64,000 bases of DNA. Origin: Halopseudomonas pertucinogena (lineage in GTDB: Bacteria > Pseudomonadota > Gammaproteobacteria > Pseudomonadales > Pseudomonadaceae). How positions within the stretch are numbered: position 1 is the stretch's first letter; each line of letters begins with the position of its first letter. The DNA lies in assembly GCF_014646575.1 (NCBI RefSeq), contig NZ_BMNN01000009.1, forward strand, positions 1-64,000, given 5' to 3'. Positions 58,031 to 64,000 of the stretch are shown here, piece after piece. Below the pieces are notes generated by a model. It was not told the origin of the DNA, ran no database searches, and saw nothing but the letters and a program-made list of their open reading frames with translations. The translations under genes were made by a program, and so were the position numbers.

Positions 58031-59509
58031 ATGAAGAATGACATACATGATCTGGGACTGGTACTGGACTCCAGGGTTCGGCTGGTCGTCATCGAATCCT
58101 GGGAAGAGCTGCGTGTACTGGAGGCCATCGCCACGCTGGCGATCAAGCGCAGCCAGACCTGGTACACCTGGAACCAGGTGGAAGGTCTGCAGCGCCTGGG
58201 CTTCGGCCCGGCGCTGGATGCCGAGGGCGATCTGAGCGATCCGGAAGCGGCGCTGGAGCACGTGCGCCGCCAGCGCGAACCGGCTCTCTACGTATTTTGC
58301 GATCTGCATCCCTTCATGCATTCCTCGAAGCTGGTTCGGCTGCTGAAGATGATCGCGATGGAGCCCGCCGAGCAGGCTCCGACGCTGCTGCTGGTCAGCC
58401 ATGAGCTGGCGCTGCCTGCGGAGCTGCGGCGGCTGGCGGCGCGCATCCACCTGAGCATGCCGTCGGACGAGCAACTGGCGGCCATCATCCGCGAAGAGGC
58501 CGCACGCTGGACCGAGCGCAACCAGGGGCGACGTGTGCGTACCGACAGCCGCACGCTGGAACAGGTGGTGCGCAACCTGCGCGGTGTGACCCATGAGGAG
58601 GCCCGGCTGCTGGCGCGCAAGCTGATTGTCGATGACGGTGCCATCACCCAGGAGGACCTGCCGGTACTCAATCGCGCCAAGTTCAGTCTGCTGGACATGC
58701 AGGGCGTGCTCAGTTTTGAGCAGGACACTGCGCGCTTTGCCGAGGTCGGCGGGTTGGCAAGGTTCAAGCGCTGGTTGGCGGATCGACAGGCGGCCTTCAG
58801 TGGGGCGGATAGCGCGGACGTGCCCAGGGGGGTACTGCTGGCGGGCGTGCAGGGATCAGGCAAGAGCCTGGCGGCACGGGCCGTGGCCGGCCTGTGGGGG
58901 TTGCCATTGTTGCGGCTGGATTTTGCCGCGCTCTACAACAAGTACATCGGCGAGACAGAGAAGAACCTCCGCGAGGCGCTGGCAATGGCGGACGCCATGG
59001 CACCCTGCGTGCTGTGGATCGACGAGATCGAAAAGGGTGTCGCTGAGGATGGCAGCGACAATGGGGTGTCCCGCCGGGTGCAGGGCACGCTGCTGACCTG
59101 GATGGCAGAGCGCCGCAGCCGGGTGTTTCTGGTGGCCACCGCCAACGATGTGATGCAGTTGCCGCCCGAGCTGATCCGCAAGGGCCGTCTCGATGAGTTG
59201 TTCTTTGTCGACCTGCCGCAGGCCGCCGTGCGCGAGGACATCTTCCGGATTCACCTCGCCAGCCGCGGTTTCGCCGTGGACAGGTTTGATTTGCCATCGC
59301 TGGCTGCGGCCAGTGAGGGTTTCTCCGGCGCCGAGATCGAGCAGGCGGTGGTCGCGGCGGTGTACAGCGCCGCGGCGCGTCAGGAAGATGTCATCAACGA
59401 GCACGTATTGGAAGCGCTGAACGAGACCTCACCCCTGTCGGTGGTGATGGCCGAGCGCATCCAGAGCCTGCGCAGCTGGGCTCGGGAGCGGGCGGTCATG
59501 GCTGATTAA
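58031..59509 (+). CDS. AAA+ ATPase of the Ycf46-like family
   Basis: The 492-residue protein has an N-terminal alpha/beta domain without catalytic motifs (about 1-215) and a C-terminal AAA+ module: Walker A GVQGSGKS (272-279), Walker B CVLWIDEIEKG (326-336), sensor 1 VATANDV and an Arg finger region ELIRKGRLDEL. This equals Ycf46-like proteins of cyanobacteria and Proteobacteria, some of which influence carbon uptake; here the role is unknown. The ATG at 58031 is chosen since upstream codons from 57902 are not protein-like. It ends in a 3-nt overlap with hemJ, transcribed oppositely. Confidence 0.8.
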   Translation: MKNDIHDLGLVLDSRVRLVVIESWEELRVLEAIATLAIKRSQTWYTWNQVEGLQRLGFGPALDAEGDLSDPEAALEHVRRQREPALYVFCDLHPFMHSSKLVRLLKMIAMEPAEQAPTLLLVSHELALPAELRRLAARIHLSMPSDEQLAAIIREEAARWTERNQGRRVRTDSRTLEQVVRNLRGVTHEEARLLARKLIVDDGAITQEDLPVLNRAKFSLLDMQGVLSFEQDTARFAEVGGLARFKRWLADRQAAFSGADSADVPRGVLLAGVQGSGKSLAARAVAGLWGLPLLRLDFAALYNKYIGETEKNLREALAMADAMAPCVLWIDEIEKGVAEDGSDNGVSRRVQGTLLTWMAERRSRVFLVATANDVMQLPPELIRKGRLDELFFVDLPQAAVREDIFRIHLASRGFAVDRFDLPSLAAASEGFSGAEIEQAVVAAVYSAAARQEDVINEHVLEALNETSPLSVVMAERIQSLRSWARERAVMAD

Positions 59510-59928
59510 AAGGGCTTGAGTACAACCAGCAGCACCACGCCCACCAGCCCCAGTACCGGCGCCTCGTTGAACCAGCGGTAGAAGACGTGGGAACGGGTAT
59601 TGCTGTCGTTGGCAAAGCGCCGCAGCTGGGCGCCACAGATGAAGTGATATATGACCAGCAGCGCAACCAGGGTCAATTTGGCATGCATCCAGCCCTGCTG
59701 CATCCAGGCAGGCTGAAGGGTCAGCAACCATACCCCCAGGCCGAGGGTGGCAACCATCGACGGCAGCATGATGCCGCGGTACAGCTTGCGTTCCATGATC
59801 TTGAAGCGGTCCCGGCTGGGCTGGTCCTCACTCATGGCGTGGTAGACGAACAGGCGTGGCAGATAGAACAGGCCGGCAAACCAGGTCACCACCGCCATGA
59901 TATGAAAGGCTTTGATCCACAGATACAC
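59506..59928 (-). CDS. hemJ: Protoporphyrinogen oxidase HemJ
   Basis: The 140-residue membrane protein with four helices starts [25 protein letters not shown]; His9 and MHAKL His are conserved for haem binding. HemJ oxidises protoporphyrinogen IX in haem synthesis in bacteria without HemG/HemY. A GAGGAGCAG ribosome site precedes the ATG. It overlaps the 3' end of the AAA+ gene by 3 nt. Confidence 0.92.
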   Translation of the reverse strand: MYLWIKAFHIMAVVTWFAGLFYLPRLFVYHAMSEDQPSRDRFKIMERKLYRGIMLPSMVATLGLGVWLLTLQPAWMQQGWMHAKLTLVALLVIYHFICGAQLRRFANDSNTRSHVFYRWFNEAPVLGLVGVVLLVVLKPF

Positions 59929-60040
59929 GTTGCTGCTCCTGTCGCGAAGGTGCGGGCACGCTCGCCATTGTGTTGGTAAACTGATGCGGCGCTCCTATCG
60001 TGGGAGCGCGTCAGACATGTTAATCGAAAAGAGGCTGAAA

Positions 60041-61075
60041 ATGATCAGGATAGGCATCGTAGGGGGCACCGGCTACACCGGCGTCGAATTGCTGCGGCTA
60101 CTGGCGGCACACCCGCAGGCGCGTATCGAGATCATCACCTCGCGATCCGAGGAAGGCGTACGGGTGGTGGATATGTACCCCAGCCTTCGCGGTCACTACG
60201 ACGATCTGGCCTTCAGCGTTCCGGATACCGCGACGCTCGGTCAGTGTGATGTGGTGTTCTTCGCCACCCCCCATGGTGTGGCTCACGAACTGGCGGCAGA
60301 GCTGCTGGCCACCGGTACCCGCATCATCGACCTGTCTGCGGACTTCCGCCTGCGCGATGCCGACCTGTGGGCGAAGTGGTACGGCCAGCCCCACGGGGCT
60401 CCGCAGCTGCTGGAGCAGGCCGTCTATGGTCTACCCGAGGTCAATCGCGATGCCATCCGAAATGCCCGGCTGATCGCTGTGCCCGGCTGCTATCCGACCT
60501 CCGTGCAGCTGGGGCTGATTCCGCTGCTGGAAGCCGGTCTGGCACAGCCGGGGAGTCTGATAGCCGATTGCAAATCCGGCGTCAGTGGTGCCGGGCGCGG
60601 CGCCAAGGTGTCCTCGTTGTTCAGCGAAACGACCGAGAGCATGAAGGCGTACGGCGTGTCTGGACACCGGCATCTTCCTGAGATCGTCCAGGGTCTGGAG
60701 CGTGCCGCAGGGCAGCAGGTCGGCCTGACCTTCGTGCCCCATCTGACGCCGATGATCCGGGGCATCCATTCGACCCTCTACGCACAGGTGCCCGATCGCA
60801 GCGTGGATCTGCAGCAGTTGTTCGAGCAGCGCTACGCCGACGAGCCCTTCGTTGACGTGATGCCGGCCGGCAGCCATCCGGAAACGCGCAGTGTGCGCGG
60901 CGCCAACATGTGTCGGCTGGCGATACACCGGCCCCAGGATGGGGATCTGGTCGTCGTGCTGGCGGTGATCGACAACCTCGTCAAGGGCGCCTCCGGTCAG
61001 GCGATCCAGAACATGAACATCGCACTGGGCCTGGACGAGCGGCTCGGGCTTGAACACCCGGCGCTCATGCCCTGA
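60041..61075 (+). CDS. argC: N-acetyl-gamma-glutamyl-phosphate reductase
   Basis: The 344-residue NADP enzyme performs the third step of arginine synthesis. The N-terminal [19 protein letters not shown] binds NADP; the active cysteine lies in [12 protein letters not shown]. The ATG at 60041 is taken because it starts this motif; the frame upstream to 59912 overlaps hemJ. The stop shares one base with the next start (TGATG). Confidence 0.96.
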   Translation: MIRIGIVGGTGYTGVELLRLLAAHPQARIEIITSRSEEGVRVVDMYPSLRGHYDDLAFSVPDTATLGQCDVVFFATPHGVAHELAAELLATGTRIIDLSADFRLRDADLWAKWYGQPHGAPQLLEQAVYGLPEVNRDAIRNARLIAVPGCYPTSVQLGLIPLLEAGLAQPGSLIADCKSGVSGAGRGAKVSSLFSETTESMKAYGVSGHRHLPEIVQGLERAAGQQVGLTFVPHLTPMIRGIHSTLYAQVPDRSVDLQQLFEQRYADEPFVDVMPAGSHPETRSVRGANMCRLAIHRPQDGDLVVVLAVIDNLVKGASGQAIQNMNIALGLDERLGLEHPALMP

Positions 61076-61806
61076 TGACCAGCGAACCCCAGGGCCCAAC
61101 AGATATGCCCTCCCGGGCGCCATCGCCTCGTCTGCGCAGGCGCTTGCCGTGGCTGGCATTGCTGCTGGGGTTGCCGCTGTGCGGCTGGCTGGGCTGGATG
61201 GCCGCCATGACCTCGTCGCAGATGGGAGATTATCAGCGCCTGCGTGAGGAGCGCGCCGGCATCCAGGCCGAGCTGGAGCAAACCCGATTGCGTGATCAGC
61301 AACTCGAGGTGGACCTGATGGTCGCGCAGCAGGCGCTGGCGGATAGCCAGGCCGCAGTGGCAGAGCTGGAGCAGCAGCTGTTTCGTCTGCAACAGGACCT
61401 GGCCCAATATCAGGGTGCGCTGGCGCCCAACGCGATGGCCCATGGGGTGCGGATTCAGGCTTTTGAGCTGCAGCGCACGGACATTGTGGGCATTTTCAGG
61501 TACAAGGTCATGGTCAGCCGGGTCGGCAGTGAAAGCGATACGGTGCAGGCAAGACTGCTGCTCACGCTGCAGGGCAGGCAGGGTGATGAGGAAGTGAGCT
61601 ACCCGCTTGAGGAGCTGACATCCAGCCGCACCCAGTACCTGCCACTGAATTTCCGCTACTTCCAGGTGGTGCCCGGCAACGATGATGCCGAGCTGGTGCT
61701 GCCGCTGGGATTCGAGCCGGAGCAGATAGAGCTCAAGGTCGAGCACGACGGCAAGATCGTGCTCGAGCAAACGTTGAAATGGACCGAAACGGGAGTCAGA
61801 TCCTGA
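61075..61806 (+). CDS. DUF6776 inner-membrane protein with coiled coil
   Basis: The 243-residue protein has one membrane helix (about 24-45), a coiled coil (about 52-108, EERAGIQAELEQTRLRDQQL) and a C-terminal beta domain facing the periplasm. The family (DUF6776) has no known activity. It overlaps argC by 1 nt and the bactofilin gene by 1 nt, so all three are likely translated together; a role near the bactofilin scaffold is inference. Confidence 0.72.
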   Translation: MTSEPQGPTDMPSRAPSPRLRRRLPWLALLLGLPLCGWLGWMAAMTSSQMGDYQRLREERAGIQAELEQTRLRDQQLEVDLMVAQQALADSQAAVAELEQQLFRLQQDLAQYQGALAPNAMAHGVRIQAFELQRTDIVGIFRYKVMVSRVGSESDTVQARLLLTLQGRQGDEEVSYPLEELTSSRTQYLPLNFRYFQVVPGNDDAELVLPLGFEPEQIELKVEHDGKIVLEQTLKWTETGVRS

Positions 61807-62222
61807 TGTTGAAAGGCAGGCGCAATAACCGGGCGGTCAGCCACTCCCCCGGCAAGACCACCCTGATAGCCGGCGACACCGAACTGCGAGGCAACATCCG
61901 TTTTGCTGGTGCTGTACAGGTGGATGGTCGGGTGGTGGGGAATATCGACGCGGATGATGGCCTGGTCAGCGTGACCCGCGAAGGCTATGTTGAGGGCATC
62001 ATAAAGGCGCCCAGAGTCGTCATCGACGGTGTCATTGTCGGAGATGTCCACGCGCTCGAGCATCTGCAGCTGGATGCCCGGGCGCGGGTAGATGGCGATC
62101 TGTACTACCGGTTCATGGAGATGGTGGCCGGTGCGCAGATAAACGGCCAGCTCCATTATCTGGGAGAGGAGTCCTCCGGTCGTGAGGTCGACAGTCTCAC
62201 GGGCGAGTTCGGGCTCAAGTAG
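61806..62222 (+). CDS. Bactofilin
   Basis: The 138-residue protein has a beta-helix core (about 20-110) of short repeats with hydrophobic spacing: IAGDTELRGNIRFAGAVQVDG, VTREGYVEGIIKAPRVVIDG, GDVHALEHLQLDARARVDGD. Bactofilins polymerise into membrane-linked scaffolds for cell shape, stalks or chemoreceptors. The ATG at 61806 overlaps the DUF6776 stop; the frame opens to 61779 but lies in that gene. It precedes erpA by 70 bp. Confidence 0.88.
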   Translation: MLKGRRNNRAVSHSPGKTTLIAGDTELRGNIRFAGAVQVDGRVVGNIDADDGLVSVTREGYVEGIIKAPRVVIDGVIVGDVHALEHLQLDARARVDGDLYYRFMEMVAGAQINGQLHYLGEESSGREVDSLTGEFGLK

Positions 62223-62292
62223 TTGACCAAAAGAGTCGGATAAAAGGATAATAGCCGGCTTGATGTGCTGCGGCGCTGCCGCCGGAGGTTGT

Positions 62293-62646
62293 ATGTCCAG
62301 TGTTGAAACCTTTATCCCTGCTGCCATGCAGTTTACCGACAGCGCGGTGAACAAGGTGCGGTCGCTTATCGAGGAAGAGGGCAATGATCGCCTGAGTCTG
62401 CGCGTGTTCGTGACCGGTGGCGGTTGTTCGGGCTTCCAGTACGGCTTTACCTTTGATGACGAACTGGCTGAGGATGACACTGTCATCGAACGGGAAGGGG
62501 TGCGTCTGGTCGTCGACCCTATGAGTTTCCAGTATCTGGCCGGCTCCGAGGTGGACTATCTCGAAGGTCTGGAAGGTTCGCGTTTTGTCATCAACAATCC
62601 CAACGCCAGCACCACCTGTGGCTGCGGCTCGTCCTTCTCCATCTAG
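62293..62646 (+). CDS. erpA: Iron-sulfur cluster insertion protein ErpA
   Basis: The 117-residue A-type carrier has its cluster cysteines in [12 protein letters not shown] and TTCGCGSSF. ErpA delivers Fe-S clusters, for example to IspG/H of the isoprenoid pathway. The ATG at 62293 gives [16 protein letters not shown], the family start; the frame opens to 62260 without a ribosome site. It converges with anmK, 10 bp away. Confidence 0.95.
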   Translation: MSSVETFIPAAMQFTDSAVNKVRSLIEEEGNDRLSLRVFVTGGGCSGFQYGFTFDDELAEDDTVIEREGVRLVVDPMSFQYLAGSEVDYLEGLEGSRFVINNPNASTTCGCGSSFSI

Positions 62647-62656
62647 GCTCCGGTGC

Positions 62657-63757
62657 CTACGCCGGGTAGATGGCTCCCAGTACCCGGATTCCCTCAGCAC
62701 CGGTAACGGCCGGCAGGTTGCCGCCTAGCCGCTGCTGACAGCGCCACGCCAGCCAGGCAAACGCCATGGCTTCCATCCAGTCAGGATCGACCCCCAGTTC
62801 GGCCGTCGTTCCGACATGGCAATCCAGTAAATCCTCCAGCCGCTCCATCAGCCGGGTATTGTGCGCACCGCCTCCGCATATGTAGGCCGCCTTCGGTTGG
62901 GGCTGACAGAGAGCAAGCGCCGCGGCGATGCTGCGGGCGGTCAGTTCCAGCAGGGTGGCCTGCACATCCTCCGGCGCATGCTGCCGACCATCGAGCATGT
63001 GCTGCAGCCAGTTGGCGTTGAAGTGTTCGCGGCCAGTGCTCTTTGGCGCGGCGCGGCTGAAATAATCATCTTCCAGCATCCGGCCCAGCAGTGACGGGAT
63101 GACCTTGCCACTGCGTGCCCAACTGCCGGAAGGGTCGAAGCTCATGCCACGATGCTGTTGCACCCAATGGTCCAGCAGCACATTGCCCGGGCCACTGTCG
63201 AAGCCGCTCACCTGGCCGTGCGGGGCAAGCAGGGTCAGATTGGAGAAGCCGCCGATATTGATAAGCACCCGCGTCTCGTCTGGCGAATGCAGCAGCCAGG
63301 AGTGGAACGCGGGTACCAGTGGTGCTCCCTGACCGCCGGCTGCCATGTCCCGGTTGCGGAAGTCGGTGATGACCTCGATGCCGCACAACTCGGCCAGCAG
63401 GGCGGGAGCGCCGATCTGTACACTGAAGCTCAACTCGGGATGGTGGCGAACGGTCTGGCCGTGACTGCCGATGGCGCTGATATCGGCGGCGCTCAGGTCG
63501 TGCTGTTGAAGCAGCTCCATGACCCCTTGTGCAGCGAGGCGCGCCCATTGCTGCCCGGCGATGCCCGCGCGGCGGATTTCATCTTCTCCGGGCTGGCAGA
63601 GCTTGAGTAGATCGTCCCGCAAGGGAGTGGGGAAGGGCAGACAGTGCGCGCCGATGAGAGTGGCGCGCTGGCTGTCGGGAGAAAATCGGGCAAGGGCGAT
63701 ATCGACACCATCCAGGCTGGTGCCTGACATGATGCCGATATGCAGTGCGGTCTTCAC
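62657..63757 (-). CDS. anmK: Anhydro-N-acetylmuramic acid kinase
   Basis: The 366-residue kinase recycles peptidoglycan anhydroMurNAc to MurNAc-6-phosphate. It starts [19 protein letters not shown] near the N-terminus and contains [37 protein letters not shown] and [14 protein letters not shown]. The start is GTG at 63757, overlapping the stop of the upstream peptidase (GTGA). Confidence 0.94.
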   Translation of the reverse strand: MKTALHIGIMSGTSLDGVDIALARFSPDSQRATLIGAHCLPFPTPLRDDLLKLCQPGEDEIRRAGIAGQQWARLAAQGVMELLQQHDLSAADISAIGSHGQTVRHHPELSFSVQIGAPALLAELCGIEVITDFRNRDMAAGGQGAPLVPAFHSWLLHSPDETRVLINIGGFSNLTLLAPHGQVSGFDSGPGNVLLDHWVQQHRGMSFDPSGSWARSGKVIPSLLGRMLEDDYFSRAAPKSTGREHFNANWLQHMLDGRQHAPEDVQATLLELTARSIAAALALCQPQPKAAYICGGGAHNTRLMERLEDLLDCHVGTTAELGVDPDWMEAMAFAWLAWRCQQRLGGNLPAVTGAEGIRVLGAIYPA

Positions 63758-64000
63758 TCGTCCAGAAGAGCCAGCTGGGTGGCGCCTTGCTGGTCGAGAC
63801 TGGCCATCAGCTGATTGCTGAGTGCCAGGAACGCGGTGCGTTCGCTCTTGGGTATGGGGTCGGAAGCCGGCAGCTTGACGCTGAGAGGGTCGACGTGGCG
63901 GCCATTGACCTGGAACTCGTAATGCAGGTGTGGGCCTGTCGCCAGGCCGGTCATGCCGACATAGCCGATCACCTGGCCCTGGCTGACGTTGCTGCCAACG
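63754..64000 (-). CDS. M23 family metallopeptidase, C-terminal part (partial)
   Basis: The last 81 codons before the stop are present; the gene runs off the right edge. [20 protein letters not shown] then [17 protein letters not shown] is the LytM/M23 zinc endopeptidase signature, with the HxH histidine pair. It likely cuts peptidoglycan cross-links, fitting the coupled anmK recycling gene. Recalled P. aeruginosa order (PA0667-like) agrees. Confidence 0.9.
   Translation of the reverse strand, partial: VGSNVSQGQVIGYVGMTGLATGPHLHYEFQVNGRHVDPLSVKLPASDPIPKSERTAFLALSNQLMASLDQQGATQLALLDE

Overview
The window looks like the chromosome of a gammaproteobacterium of the Pseudomonas group, most likely the Halopseudomonas (P. 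pertucinogena) lineage. The evidence is protein similarity by eye (RpoA of 333 aa, SSB of 165 aa, a Vfr-type CRP protein of 214 aa) and gene order recalled from P. aeruginosa: S10/spc/alpha-katA, uvrA-MFS-ssb, the zrm-cnoX-nrdR-rib-nusB-thiL-pgpA-ribA block, dxs-ispA-xseB, rsmE-bioA, and vfr-osmC-coq7-HIT-AAA-hemJ-argC-bactofilin-erpA-anmK. No database search was possible, so the species is inference.

Layout. 1-13.9 kb (+): the end of tuf, then the S10, spc and alpha ribosomal operons (rpsJ to rplQ, with secY, rpoA and the small rpmJ), a strong promoter before rpsJ and hairpin terminators after tuf, rpmJ and rplQ. 14.0-15.5 kb: catalase katA with an ANR-like promoter. 15.5-15.95 kb: a 490-bp gene-free gap with two head-to-head, structurally conserved repeats. 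15.95-21.3 kb (-): methionine ABC transporter metNIQ downstream of uvrA. 21.5-25.1 kb (+): a YajR-type MFS transporter, ssb, a histidine phosphatase and an RmlD-like reductase. 25.2-25.9 kb (-): ompW with an ANR-like promoter. 26.0-30.9 kb (+): a six-gene TonB2-type energising operon (DUF3450, TtpC-like, ExbB, ExbD, TonB, TPR). 31.0-34.1 kb (-): a zinc-linked ABC operon (ZrmABCD-like) with a near-perfect Zur operator. 34.2-36.0 kb (-): a zinc-ribbon protein, the thioredoxin-TPR protein CnoX and a methyltransferase.

36.2-43.3 kb (+): nrdR and the riboflavin/thiamine block ribD, ribE, ribBX, ribH, nusB, thiL, pgpA, ribA and a small membrane protein. 43.3-50.2 kb (-): a complete MksFEBG (Wadjet type, JetABCD) SMC-like plasmid-defence operon sitting between the rib block and dxs. 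50.3-56.3 kb (-): dxs, ispA and xseB for isoprenoid precursors, then rsmE, bioA and vfr. 56.4-64 kb: osmC-like (+), coq7 and a HIT protein (-), a Ycf46-like AAA+ ATPase (+), hemJ (-), argC-DUF6776-bactofilin-erpA (+), anmK and the end of an M23 peptidase (-).

Most of the window is ordinary core genome. The parts most worth a second look are the paired structured repeats after katA, the Mks/Wadjet island, and the set of metal- and oxygen-responsive sites (Zur, Fur-like, two ANR-like) whose geometry fits the genes behind them.
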